A stretch of DNA of 64,000 nucleotides from Thalassospira profundimaris (GCF_003326755.1 NZ_JPWH01000006.1:1-64000); one strand, 5' to 3'; shown: positions 53,914-63,260, numbered from the stretch's first letter. Numbers and translations are program-made. The notes: generated by a model not told the origin, from the letters alone.

Positions 53914-54909
53914 TTACATCGGGCAGGCGCTGTCAGTCATGTAATCATGAACCTTCAGCGAGCCATCGATGATTTCTTCTTTTGCCTTGGCAACGGCAGC
54001 TTTCATATCGTCGGTGATCAGCTTCTCGTTATTCTTGTCGAGAGCCCAATCAACACCGCCTTCCTTCAGGCCAAGAACCGTCGTGCCGGAATGCCATTTG
54101 CCATTGGCGGCATCTTCAAAGGCCTGATAGACGGCAACGTCCACACGTTTGAGCATCGAAGTCAAAACCGACCCCGGATGCAGCGCATTCTGGTTGGAAT
54201 CCACACCAATACCCAGCTTGCCGGCATCGGCAGCTGCCTGCAAGACACCGACACCGGTGCCGCCTGCTGCATGATAAACAACATCAACACCACGATCGAA
54301 CTGCGATTTCGCCAGTTCGCCGCCCTTTACCGGATCGTTCCATGCGGCCCCCGTGGTGCCTGTCATGTTCACCAGAACTTCGGTGTTGGGATCAGAATGT
54401 TTGACACCCTGGGTATAACCGCACGAAAATTTGTGAATCAGCGGAATATCCATACCGCCAATAAAACCGACCTTGTGGGTTTTCGAGGCCATCGCCGCCA
54501 GGATGCCAACCAGGAACGAGCCTTCCTGTTCCTTGAACAGAATGGACTGGACATTCGGAAGGTCGACAACCGAGTCAACAATAGCAAAATCGGTATCAGG
54601 AAATTCGGCAGCAACCTTTTCCAGGGCACTGGCCTGCGAGAAACCGATCACGACAATCGGGTTCATGCCGCGGCGTGCAAAGTTGCGCATCGCCTGTTCG
54701 CGCTGGGAATCATTCTGGATTTCAAAGTCGCGATACGCGGTACCGGTATCTTCTTTGTATTTTTCAGCACCCGTATGGGCACTCTGATTAAAGGAACGGT
54801 CAAATTTGCCGCCCAGATCATAGACAACTGCCGGCTTGATTTCGGCAGCCGACGCCACCGTAGCATAGCACGCGACAGCCGCGACCATTGTGGTCAGAAG
54901 CTTTTTCAT
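53914..54909 (-). CDS. BmpA/Med-family nucleoside-binding protein
   Basis: The 331-residue protein has a signal peptide (1-21, ending ASA) and the BMP fold: AVVYDLGGKFDRSFNQSAHTGAEKY, IGFSQASALEKVAAEFPDTDFAIVDSV and KVGFIGGMDIPLIHKFSCGYTQG. Family members bind purine and pyrimidine nucleosides. The downstream permeases, ATPase, cdd, purine phosphorylase and deoA confirm a nucleoside role. ATG 54909 has AAGGG seven bases upstream and is preferred over the frame from 54987. It is first in the operon. Confidence 0.94.
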   Translation of the reverse strand: MKKLLTTMVAAVACYATVASAAEIKPAVVYDLGGKFDRSFNQSAHTGAEKYKEDTGTAYRDFEIQNDSQREQAMRNFARRGMNPIVVIGFSQASALEKVAAEFPDTDFAIVDSVVDLPNVQSILFKEQEGSFLVGILAAMASKTHKVGFIGGMDIPLIHKFSCGYTQGVKHSDPNTEVLVNMTGTTGAAWNDPVKGGELAKSQFDRGVDVVYHAAGGTGVGVLQAAADAGKLGIGVDSNQNALHPGSVLTSMLKRVDVAVYQAFEDAANGKWHSGTTVLGLKEGGVDWALDKNNEKLITDDMKAAVAKAKEEIIDGSLKVHDYMTDSACPM

Positions 54910-55534
54910 TCCGATGCCCTTCTGTTGCTTGATTCTCTTATTTTGTTTTATATCCCGCCAATGCCCGAGACGGCGGAACTCCCTCATCGAAAAACAATAC
55001 CCGTTCCTTGTTGGTTTGTCCGGGACTGTGTGCGCCTTTCCCCATTTAAACCGGATACGGACACCATATGGTAACTACAAAATATGGGCCTGTGTAAATA
55101 GTCGAGGAACATTATCGGGTGTAAAAGCTGTCCATTTGGTCAAAAACACCGCCAGGCAGCACCTGGTTTGCCCTGTACTATCAGTGATTTCCCTTACATT
55201 CGCCTGTTTACCCACGCCCCAGGTAAATTTCAAGACAATGACCCGATGGAAAAACACTTTCGCACCTTACATGTGCATTCTTTCGCACAATGATCGGAGA
55301 TGAAATCACCTTTTTCCAATCCGATTCTGTGGTCCGTCCATACTGAAAATATTGTCTTTACGATCTGACGGCATCGCCATGAACAGGTCGCGGCATCGTT
55401 TTTCGGCGAAGGGACCTCCACGTATCAACGTCATGATAGTTTCAGTCGACATCCGACAGGTGTTGTTTACCATACCCTTTTTAAACGGGACTTCATTTGA
55501 AACGCTTTTTGGCACTATCACCGGAGCAAACAAC
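54910..55534. other. Divergent promoter region of the nucleoside operon and the 5'-nucleotidase gene
   Basis: These 625 bases lie between divergent genes and hold no convincing gene; the in-frame extension of the nucleotidase frame from 55352 has no ribosome-binding site. Small dyads are CCATATGG (about 55065-55072) and CCAGG-cagca-CCTGG (55152-55166). I cannot assign a regulator. Confidence 0.4.
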
Positions 55535-57130
55535 ATGAAACGGATGACGTTGGGTCTGCTGGCTGCCTGCTCGATGCTGGCCCTTGGGGGCGCACCCGCT
55601 TTTGCTGATTATCAATTGCGCATCTTACATACCAATGACGTTCACGACCGCGTCGAATCGGTTACGAAATACAACAATAGCTGCGATGCCAAGGGTGAGG
55701 CCGAAGGCAAATGCTTTGGCGGATATGCCCGATTGGCAACCGCCATTCGCGACGCCCGCGCACAAGGCGGCAATGTCGTGGTGCTTGATGCGGGCGACCA
55801 GTTTCAGGGCTCACTGTTTTACACCACCTATAAAGGCGATTTGACAGCAGAACTGATGGGCATGGTTGGCTATGACGTCATGACCATTGGCAATCACGAA
55901 TTTGATGATGGCCCGGAAAACCTGGCACGTTTTATCGAAAACAGTAAAATGCCGGTCGTTTCCAGCAACATTGTCGCAGGCCCGGCATCGCCCCTGCACG
56001 ACAAAATAAAGCCCTATACCGTTCTGGATGTTGGCGGCGAAAAGATCGGCGTTATTGGCCTGACCACCGAAGAAACCCCGGATGTCAGCTCCGTTGGCCC
56101 CGACCTGACCTTCATGAAATCAGAAGAGGCCCTGCGCATTGCCGTTGCCAAGCTTCGGCTTGACGGGATCAACAAAATCATTGTGCTGGGACATGACGGA
56201 TCCTATCGCGATTTTGAAATTGCCAAACGTGTTGACGGGATTGACGTTATTGTCGGCGGGCATGACCATTTGCTGTTTTCCAACAGTGCGAAAAATGCCG
56301 CCTACCCTTACCCGGTTGTTGAACACACCCCGAATGGCGACCCGGTCCTGATTGTGCAGGCCTATGCCTATAGCCGCTATCTTGGTGATTTGGATGTCAC
56401 CTTCAACGATGATGGCGTGCCGGTGAAATGGCAGGGTGATCCCATCGCACTTGATAGCAGCGTCAAGCAGGACCCGGATATTCTGGCGGCAATTGATGCC
56501 AAGCGCGGCCCGGTTGATGCCATTCGCAATCAACTGGTTGGCGAATTTACCGCCCCGGCAGACGGTGCGCGCGAGATTTGCCGGGCACAGGAATGTTCGA
56601 TGGGCGACCTGGTGGCCGATGCCATGCTGGCCAAAGCCGGTGATGGCTATCAGATCGCGATTCAGAACGGTGGTGGCGTCCGTGCCAGCATTGATGCCGG
56701 CAAGGTTGATATGGGCGAAGTCATGACCGTTCTTCCCTTCCAGAACACGCTGGCAACCTTCAAACTTTCGGGCAAGGATATTATCGCATCGCTCGAACAC
56801 GGTGTTTCCGCCGTCGCCGATGGCAAAGGCCAGTTTCCGCAGGTCGCCGGTTTAAAGTTCGATCTTGATCTGGCCGCAGAACCCGGTTCACGGGTATCGA
56901 ATGTCATGGTTATGGAAAAGGGTGCTTACACCCCCATTCAGAACGACAAGCTCTATGGCGTTGTCTCGAACGATTTCATGCGGCGCGGCGGCGATGGCTA
57001 CGTTCTGTTCCGCGACAATGCTGTCGACGCCTACGACTATGGCCCCAACCTTGAACAGGCTGTTGCCGAATATATCGAGGCGCATTCCCCGATGAAACCG
57101 GCAACCAGCAATCGTATCAATCTGAAGTAA
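55535..57130 (+). CDS. Periplasmic 5'-nucleotidase / bifunctional metallophosphatase
   Basis: The 531-residue protein has a signal peptide (about 1-24, ending AFA) and the UshA-like layout: N-terminal metallophosphatase domain with HTNDVHDR, VLDAGDQFQGS, TIGNHEFDDG and IIVLGHDGSYRDFE / VGGHDHL, then a C-terminal 5'-nucleotidase domain with IAIQNGGGVRASIDAG and NDFMRRGGDGY, which binds the nucleoside. It releases nucleosides from external nucleotides for the divergent importer. ATG 55535 has GGAG eight bases upstream and opens the signal peptide; a longer frame begins at 55352. Confidence 0.94.
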   Translation: MKRMTLGLLAACSMLALGGAPAFADYQLRILHTNDVHDRVESVTKYNNSCDAKGEAEGKCFGGYARLATAIRDARAQGGNVVVLDAGDQFQGSLFYTTYKGDLTAELMGMVGYDVMTIGNHEFDDGPENLARFIENSKMPVVSSNIVAGPASPLHDKIKPYTVLDVGGEKIGVIGLTTEETPDVSSVGPDLTFMKSEEALRIAVAKLRLDGINKIIVLGHDGSYRDFEIAKRVDGIDVIVGGHDHLLFSNSAKNAAYPYPVVEHTPNGDPVLIVQAYAYSRYLGDLDVTFNDDGVPVKWQGDPIALDSSVKQDPDILAAIDAKRGPVDAIRNQLVGEFTAPADGAREICRAQECSMGDLVADAMLAKAGDGYQIAIQNGGGVRASIDAGKVDMGEVMTVLPFQNTLATFKLSGKDIIASLEHGVSAVADGKGQFPQVAGLKFDLDLAAEPGSRVSNVMVMEKGAYTPIQNDKLYGVVSNDFMRRGGDGYVLFRDNAVDAYDYGPNLEQAVAEYIEAHSPMKPATSNRINLK

Positions 57131-57167
57131 AATTCAGGTACTATTCAAACCGTCCAAACGGCCCTTC

Positions 57168-57201
57168 ACGGGGTGGTCAATGTCCGGCCACCCCGTTTTT
57201 C
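57168..57201 (+). terminator. Terminator of the 5'-nucleotidase gene
   Basis: ACGGGGTGG at 57168-57176 pairs with CCACCCCGT at 57188-57196 and is followed by TTTTTC-type bases. Confidence 0.85.
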
Positions 57202-57323
57202 ATCCACGCAACAACATCATTCTCGCTTTTCCTTGCCTGCACATCATCCGGGGACTATCAATCACACAGGATGGAAAACACTTCCTGTCCATATATTTGC
57301 AACCCGGTTAAAAGTTATTTTTC

Positions 57324-58271
57324 ATGTCTTTGCCTGCCAATATCCTGTGCCTGGGTGCCGCGCATTTTGACCGCACCATGCAATGCCTGAACCCGTTTGT
57401 GCCCGCTGCATCAAACCCCGTTAAAACCCTGCATCGCAAACCCGGGGGCGTCGGGCGCAATATTGCCGTGCATTTGCGTCTTCTGGGCTGCCATGTGGGA
57501 ATGGCAACGGCAGTGGGCCAGGATGGCGACGGTGCGCAAATTGTCCAGGCCCTGTCGGAAATGGGCATTGATACCCGCCTGCTTGACCGTTTGCCGGGCC
57601 AGCACACGCCGGGTTATACCGCCATCCTTAATACCGATGGCGACCTGGCCCTTGGCCTGATGGATGCGCAAACCTATGATTGCCTGACGATAGAACATTT
57701 CCAGTCGCGCCTCGAACAGCTTCAAAAATGGAACTGGTGGATTGCCGATGCCAACCTGCCCGCCGACACCCTGCGCTGGTTAAGCCGCAACAAGGGATCA
57801 ACGCCACTTTGTGCGGCCACCGTTTCCCCCTCCAAGGCGGAACGCTGGAAAGACAGTATCGGCGATGTCGATTTGCTCATTACCAACCGGATCGAAAGCG
57901 AAGTCTTAACCGGATTACAGGTTTCCTCGAAGGAAGATGCACTTCAGGCTGCCCGCGCCCTGCATGCCAAAGGAACCCCGTCTGTCATCATCACGCTGGG
58001 CGCACAGGGGGTCTTAAGCCTTCATCACGGTGAAGCCGCCTTCTGGCCGCCTGTCCCTACCCGTCTTGTGGATGCCAATGGCGCAGGCGATGCCTTTTTT
58101 GCCGGTTTTAGTGCCGCCTCGGCGGCTCATCCCGGCGATTTTGATGCCGCCATTGCACAAGGGCTGGCCCTGGCAAGCCTGACGGCAGAAACCCACGGCA
58201 CAACCGTGTGGGATTTAAATGTGCAAACCGTGAAAGACCGGGCAAAACAGGCGGTAAAACAGACCATTTAA
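57324..58271 (+). CDS. PfkB-family (ribokinase-like) carbohydrate or nucleoside kinase
   Basis: The 315-residue kinase has the N-terminal substrate motif with GGVGRNIAVHLRLLG and the C-terminal PfkB signature DANGAGDAFFAGF (anion hole GAGD with the catalytic Asp). The GGVGRN form is found in pseudouridine and other nucleoside kinases, and its place beside the nucleoside locus supports a nucleoside or ribose-type substrate; this is inference. No psuG is present. It lacks a strong ribosome-binding site, and is separated from the nucleotidase gene by a terminator. Confidence 0.88.
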   Translation: MSLPANILCLGAAHFDRTMQCLNPFVPAASNPVKTLHRKPGGVGRNIAVHLRLLGCHVGMATAVGQDGDGAQIVQALSEMGIDTRLLDRLPGQHTPGYTAILNTDGDLALGLMDAQTYDCLTIEHFQSRLEQLQKWNWWIADANLPADTLRWLSRNKGSTPLCAATVSPSKAERWKDSIGDVDLLITNRIESEVLTGLQVSSKEDALQAARALHAKGTPSVIITLGAQGVLSLHHGEAAFWPPVPTRLVDANGAGDAFFAGFSAASAAHPGDFDAAIAQGLALASLTAETHGTTVWDLNVQTVKDRAKQAVKQTI

Positions 58272-58294
58272 CCATCGCTGATGCGCCACAAGTT

Positions 58295-59155
58295 CTAGCT
58301 TCTTGCAACCGCAAAAGGCCGCACCTGATCGGCAAGCCAATTTGAAAGATCTGTCAGGCGGGAGGATGCGTTTAACACATCCTCGCCGATGCCATATTTC
58401 CAGGCAAGGTCATGGCGGGTGGTGTCATGATGCAGGGTGAACCAGTCATCGGCCATCGCCTCAAGGGCCTGCTGGTCATGAAACAAACCGACATCAATCA
58501 AACGTTGTCCATAGCGGCGAAAAATTGCTGCCAGTTCCGCCAGGGAATATTCCGGGTGATATTGCACCCCCCAAAAACGGTAGCCGTCAGTTTCCAGAAC
58601 AAAGGCCTGAATGGCCGAATGGCGATTGCCGGCCAAAATCACCGCCCCTTCCGGCACGCTGGCAACTTCATCCATGTGCACGGTCATGGCGCTAAAACAC
58701 GACCCGCGCCCCCTAAATAACGGGTGTGCCCTGCCCGCGTCATTGATTAAAATCTCGCGGCCAATGCCAATTTCCCGGCCCTTGTCGCAGGCCTTTACAG
58801 TACCCCCCATTGCCTGAGCGACAATTTGCATCCCCCAACAACTGCCAAATATCGGTACACCGGATTCAACACAGGCCCTGGCAAGCGGGATCTGGTTGGT
58901 CACGGCGGGTTCATCGGCATAGGCATTTAATGCCGACCCCGTCCAGGCAATACCGTCAAAATCCGTTAGCGCATATCCAACAGGCAGGCAATCAGGCCCG
59001 TCATCAGCGGGGCGGATGATGGTGGCATCAATCTCGGGATCCAGGAATTTCAGGGCCGCGACATACCCTTCGCCGGACGGCGAACCGCCCAACGACTGGT
59101 TAAGCTGGTTTACACTGGCAAGATTGCCATCAACGACCAGAATTTTTAATGCCAT
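58295..59155 (-). CDS. Class-I glutamine amidotransferase (gamma-glutamyl hydrolase candidate)
   Basis: The 286-residue protein has a GATase-1 fold with nucleophile C106 in SCWGMQ and the His200/Glu202 pair in QYHPEYS. There is no synthase domain, so it should hydrolyse a gamma-glutamyl bond on its own, as PuuD does. ATG 59155 has GGGGAAG seven bases upstream; the frame extends to 59407 only as antisense of the next gene. It is the last gene of the minus-strand set with alcohol dehydrogenase, aldehyde dehydrogenase and glutamine-synthetase-like genes. Its fold resembles GMP synthase-type GATases, so another hydrolase role is possible. Confidence 0.88.
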   Translation of the reverse strand: MALKILVVDGNLASVNQLNQSLGGSPSGEGYVAALKFLDPEIDATIIRPADDGPDCLPVGYALTDFDGIAWTGSALNAYADEPAVTNQIPLARACVESGVPIFGSCWGMQIVAQAMGGTVKACDKGREIGIGREILINDAGRAHPLFRGRGSCFSAMTVHMDEVASVPEGAVILAGNRHSAIQAFVLETDGYRFWGVQYHPEYSLAELAAIFRRYGQRLIDVGLFHDQQALEAMADDWFTLHHDTTRHDLAWKYGIGEDVLNASSRLTDLSNWLADQVRPFAVARS

Positions 59156-59198
59156 TGCCCGTCTTCCCCGATCCCGAAATGATATTATCCAGCAGTGA

Positions 59199-60368
59199 TC
59201 AGCCCAGTTCACCGGCACATGCACGGCGATAAATTGCCGCATAATCCGAAACGGAAAGATCAATCGGATTACCCCCGTCAGACGGGTCGGCCTTTGCCTT
59301 GGTTGCCACCTCGTCCGCACGGTCGGCATCCACACCAATATCGGCCAGCGTATTGGCAATATCCAACCGGGAGCGGAACCCCAACACCCAGTCAAACATG
59401 CTTTCAAAACCCGGGGCCGAGATATTTAACACCCGTCCCAGAGTTTCCATTTTTTCATCAATCGCCTTGCGGTTGGCCCGCATCACATAGGGCAGCAAAA
59501 TGGCGTTGGTCAGCCCGTGATGGGTATCAAAAATGGCACCAATCGGATGGGCCAGCGCATGCACACCCCCCAGCCCCTTTTGAAAGGCTGTCGCCCCCAT
59601 CGAGGCCGCCGCCAGCATATCGGCCCGGGCCTCAATATCGCTGCCATCGTCATAGGCGCGTGGCAGGGCATCAGCGATCAAACGCATCCCTTCCAGCGCA
59701 ATCCCTTCGGCCATCGGATGATAACCCGGGGCACAGAATGCCTCGAAACAATGCACAAACGCATCCACACCTGTCGCCGCCGTCACATGGGCTGGCAGGC
59801 CGACAGTCAGTTCAGGGTCTGAAATAACAATTCCTGGCAACATCTTGGGATGAAAGATGATTTTCTTTTCGTGGGTTTCCTCGTTGGTAATGACGCTGGC
59901 GCGACCCACCTCGGAGCCCGTACCCGATGTTGTGGGCACGGCAACAATCGGGGCAATCCCGTTGGGGTCGGCGCGGGTCCAGTTATCGCCCACATCTTCA
60001 AAATCCCACATCGGGCGGGTTTGCCCGGCCATCAGGGCAACGGCCTTGGCCGCATCCAGGCCGGAGCCCCCGCCAAAGGCAATAACCCCGTCATGCCCGC
60101 CTTCGCGATACACGGCCAGGCCATCATCAACATTTTTGCCCACCGGGTTGCCCTTTACCCCGGCAAAAAGGCCGGTTGGCAAACCTGCCTCCGCGTTGGC
60201 GGCAATGGCATCACGTACCATTGGCAGGTCTTTTAAGCCTTCATCGGTAATCAGCAAGGGCCGGGTCATACCCAATGCCTTACAGGCATCGGCCAGTTCG
60301 ACAATGCGCCCCGGGCCAAAGCGCACGGGAGTTGGATAATTCCAGTTTCCGGTAATTGTTTTGCTCAT
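59199..60368 (-). CDS. Iron-containing alcohol dehydrogenase
   Basis: The 389-residue enzyme is a group III NAD(P)-dependent alcohol dehydrogenase. It has the cofactor motif AFGGGSGLDAAKAV (about 95-110), PTTSGTGSEVGRASVI, and iron ligands from an Asp (DAFVHCFEAF region) and His residues in GLGGVHALAHPIGAIFDTHHG. It interconverts an alcohol and aldehyde. ATG 60368 (third of three tandem ATGs) has AAAGGA seven bases upstream. It lies 31 bases downstream of the aldehyde dehydrogenase and 43 bases before the amidotransferase. Confidence 0.93.
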   Translation of the reverse strand: MSKTITGNWNYPTPVRFGPGRIVELADACKALGMTRPLLITDEGLKDLPMVRDAIAANAEAGLPTGLFAGVKGNPVGKNVDDGLAVYREGGHDGVIAFGGGSGLDAAKAVALMAGQTRPMWDFEDVGDNWTRADPNGIAPIVAVPTTSGTGSEVGRASVITNEETHEKKIIFHPKMLPGIVISDPELTVGLPAHVTAATGVDAFVHCFEAFCAPGYHPMAEGIALEGMRLIADALPRAYDDGSDIEARADMLAAASMGATAFQKGLGGVHALAHPIGAIFDTHHGLTNAILLPYVMRANRKAIDEKMETLGRVLNISAPGFESMFDWVLGFRSRLDIANTLADIGVDADRADEVATKAKADPSDGGNPIDLSVSDYAAIYRRACAGELG

Positions 60369-60399
60369 CATCATTTCCTTTGATGCACAGCACCGTTGG

Positions 60400-61791
60400 T
60401 TAAATTTTTGTCCGCAAATGAAAACTTTTCGGCCGGGTCAGGCTTTCATAACCGATTTTCGAGAGCGTACAGCCCCGACCGGAATTTTTAACCCCGACCC
60501 AGGCCAGGGCCGGGTCCAAATAGTCCGCCCTGTTCATGAAAACCGTGCCGGTTTCAAGCTGATCACCAATGGCAAGGGCCGCATCTTCATCAGTCGTCCA
60601 GATCGATGCCGTCAGGCCAAATTCACTGTCATTCATCAGGCGGATGGCTTCATCATCCGATGACACCTTCATAATGCCCACAACCGGGCCAAAGCTTTCC
60701 TCGCTCATCACTCGCATCGAATGATCAACATTGATCAATATTTGTGGCGCAAGGTACGGCGTGCCTTCGGCATTGGCGGCAAATTTGGCCGGGTCAATCA
60801 GCGCCCTGGCCCCGCTGGCAATGGCATCGGCAATTTGCCCGCGCACAAATTCGGCGGAACTGGCACGCACCATCGGCCCCAAATTGGTTTCAGGGTCTAT
60901 CGGGCTGCCAAGGCGATATTGACCGACCAGGGCTGCCGCCTGCTCGACAAAGGCGTCATACTGGCCTTCATGCACATAAATGCGTTCAATGCCGCAGCAG
61001 GACTGACCACTGTTGAAAAATGCACCGTCAATAACGTTTTCAACAGCATGGGCCAGGTTTACATCCGCACGGATATAGGCCGGGTCTTTACCACCCAGTT
61101 CCAGCCCGGTGGCAATGAATTTGCCCGCCACCGCACGCTGCACCGCATGGCCGCCCGGGACCGAGCCGGTGAAATTGACAAAATCCACCCGCCGGTCGCC
61201 CATCAGTTTTTCCGCATCGGCATGGCTTAGATGCAAATGCTGAAACACGCCCGCTGGCAGGCCAGCAGCCACAAAGGCCTCGGCAAAGCGTTCGGCACAT
61301 AGCGGGGTTTGATGGGAATGTTTCAAAACAACCGCATTACCCGCCATCAGGGCCGGGATCACACCATTAACTGCCGTCAGATAGGGGAAATTCCACGGCG
61401 CGATAATGGCGACAACCCCCAATGCCTCGCGGCGGATAAAGCGGTTAAAACCGACCTTCTCACCAGGGTTAAAATCCCCCAGGGCTTCGGGTGCGACATC
61501 AATCATATAGGTTGCGCGTTCCTCAAAGCCGCCAACCTCGCCACCGGCCTGCGCAATCGGTCGGCCCATTTGCCAGCTTATTTCTGTGGCGATCTCGTCC
61601 TTTTTGGCAACAAAGGCCGAAACCGCCTTGCGCAAAATTTCCTGGCGCTCTGCAATCGGTACGGCGCGCCAAGCCTTTTGGGCATCACGGGCCTTATCAA
61701 GGGCGGTGTCAATTTCTGCCGCCGATGCCAATGGCCGTTCCACATAAACAGATCCATCAACAGGCGAGATGGTTCTTAAAGTCTCTGACAT
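60400..61791 (-). CDS. NAD(P)-dependent aldehyde dehydrogenase
   Basis: The 463-residue enzyme oxidises an aldehyde to the acid. It has the cofactor segment APWNFPYLTAVNGVIPALMAGNAVVLKHS, the general base E231 in LELGGKD, and nucleophile C265 in FNSGQSCCG. The usual Pro-Ser-Glu after the VLK motif is replaced by His-Ser-His, a minor difference. It starts 98 bases after the glutamine-synthetase-like stop, with GAGGAAG before the ATG, and is followed closely by the iron alcohol dehydrogenase. Confidence 0.95.
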   Translation of the reverse strand: MSETLRTISPVDGSVYVERPLASAAEIDTALDKARDAQKAWRAVPIAERQEILRKAVSAFVAKKDEIATEISWQMGRPIAQAGGEVGGFEERATYMIDVAPEALGDFNPGEKVGFNRFIRREALGVVAIIAPWNFPYLTAVNGVIPALMAGNAVVLKHSHQTPLCAERFAEAFVAAGLPAGVFQHLHLSHADAEKLMGDRRVDFVNFTGSVPGGHAVQRAVAGKFIATGLELGGKDPAYIRADVNLAHAVENVIDGAFFNSGQSCCGIERIYVHEGQYDAFVEQAAALVGQYRLGSPIDPETNLGPMVRASSAEFVRGQIADAIASGARALIDPAKFAANAEGTPYLAPQILINVDHSMRVMSEESFGPVVGIMKVSSDDEAIRLMNDSEFGLTASIWTTDEDAALAIGDQLETGTVFMNRADYLDPALAWVGVKNSGRGCTLSKIGYESLTRPKSFHLRTKI

Positions 61792-61889
61792 GCTTCCTCA
61801 CAGGATAACAAGAGTGGCATTCACTGGGGACGTTATTTGCATGACAACATTCAAATACGCCCCCAACATTCTGTATCTTCAAAATAAAT

Positions 61890-63260
61890 TTAAATGATTT
61901 CAAAATATCTCTGCATTTCCCAATCGGTAATCGCCTTACGAAATTCGCGTTCTTCCCATTCGCGGGACTGGGCATAATGCTCGACAAATTTTTCCCCAAA
62001 CAGAGCATTGGCCGCATCAGATTTTCGCAACCGCCCCGCTGCCTCGTAAAGCGTTGCCGGAATTGTGAGTTCGTCAGGGAATTCCTGCTCGTAAGCATTG
62101 CCCGTGACGGGTGCTGTGGGTTCAATTTTGTTTTCAATGCCCCACAGGCCTGAGCCGATGCAGGCTGCCAATGCAATATAAGGGTTAATATCCGCCGCCG
62201 CGATGCGATATTCGACCCGCTGGCTTTTGCTGCTGCCGGGAATAACACGCAAAGCCGTGGTGCGGTTTTCAACACCCCATGTGGCATTGGTGGGCGCCCA
62301 AAAACCGGGGATCAAGCGCGAATAGCTGTTCACCGTGCAGGCCACCATCGACAGCAATTCCGGCATCAGTTTTTGCTGCCCGCCCACAAACCAGCGCATT
62401 TGATCGGACATGTTATGGGGCTTGCCTTCGTCATAAAACACCGACTTGCCGGTTTCGATGTCAAACAAGGATGTGTGCATATGCCCGGACTGCCCCGGCC
62501 AGTCGGGCGACCATTTTGCCATGAATGTCGCCATCCAGTCGGAGCGTTGCGCCAAGACCTTGGTAAAGGTTTTAAAAAGGGCGGCCTTGTCTGCGGCACG
62601 CAGGGCATCGTCATGGGCGATGGCGGCTTCAAGCACACCAGGGCCGGTTTCGGTGTGCAGGCCCTCAATCGGGAAGTCCATCGCCTCGCCCAAATCCAAC
62701 AAATCACGATAAAATTCGGCATGGACCGAACTGCGGAGCATCGAATACCCATAAAAGCCCGGCGTGATGTTTTTCAGGTCGCGATAACCTTTTTCGCGCA
62801 CTGAATGCGGCGTTTCCTCGAACAGGAAAAACTCGAATTCGCAGGCTGCCGTGGCGCGGTAGCCCATGCCTGCCGCCTTATCGAGCACCCGTCGCAAAAC
62901 CGCGCGCGGGCATACATTTTCCGCCTCCCCCTCGAACTCACCCAAAAACAGGATACTATCTTCCTCCATTGGCAATTCGCGGCAGGTATCGGGCAGCAGG
63001 CGCACCGGCGCATCAGGATAGGCCGTATGCCAGCCGGTGAATTTGGCGCTGTCATAAAGCTGGTCATTGGAATCCCAGCCCAGCACCACGTCACAAAAGC
63101 CAAAGCCGCCCTTAAGGGCCGACAAAAACTTGTCTTTGTGCATGTATTTGCCGCGCATGATGCCATCAACATCAAAGACGCCAACCTTCACATAGCGGAT
63201 CTGGCGTTCTTCAATCAGCTTGCGAGCATCTTCTGCCGTTTTAACCTGCTTCGCCTCCAT
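61890..63260 (-). CDS. Glutamine-synthetase family gamma-glutamylamide ligase candidate
   Basis: The 456-residue protein is a type I-like glutamine synthetase relative (PuuA/GlnT/IpuC kind). Stretches include VGVFDVDGIMRGKYMHKDKF, ACEFEFFLFEET, EGLHTETGPGVLEAAI, GHMHTSLFD and APTNATWGVENRTTALRV, read as separate pieces. Relatives couple glutamate to an amine with ATP. Since the neighbours are an aldehyde dehydrogenase, an alcohol dehydrogenase and a PuuD-like hydrolase, I infer that it glutamylates an amine, rather than assimilating ammonia. GGAGG precedes the ATG. The tyrosine adenylylation site of GlnA is not recognisable. Confidence 0.88.
   Translation of the reverse strand: MEAKQVKTAEDARKLIEERQIRYVKVGVFDVDGIMRGKYMHKDKFLSALKGGFGFCDVVLGWDSNDQLYDSAKFTGWHTAYPDAPVRLLPDTCRELPMEEDSILFLGEFEGEAENVCPRAVLRRVLDKAAGMGYRATAACEFEFFLFEETPHSVREKGYRDLKNITPGFYGYSMLRSSVHAEFYRDLLDLGEAMDFPIEGLHTETGPGVLEAAIAHDDALRAADKAALFKTFTKVLAQRSDWMATFMAKWSPDWPGQSGHMHTSLFDIETGKSVFYDEGKPHNMSDQMRWFVGGQQKLMPELLSMVACTVNSYSRLIPGFWAPTNATWGVENRTTALRVIPGSSKSQRVEYRIAAADINPYIALAACIGSGLWGIENKIEPTAPVTGNAYEQEFPDELTIPATLYEAAGRLRKSDAANALFGEKFVEHYAQSREWEEREFRKAITDWEMQRYFEII

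Noticed and set aside
53827-55074. Long plus-strand open frame (415 codons) opposite the BmpA-type gene
   Set aside because: Antisense shadow of the binding protein; low-complexity composition without recognisable domains.
55352-55534. Upstream coding extension of the 5'-nucleotidase
   Set aside because: The extra 61 residues precede a clear signal peptide and have no ribosome-binding site or conserved features.
59156-59407. Extension of the amidotransferase frame, rich in Trp and Arg
   Set aside because: It is a shadow frame of the 3' end of the iron alcohol dehydrogenase gene and has no ribosome-binding site; ATG 59155 does.
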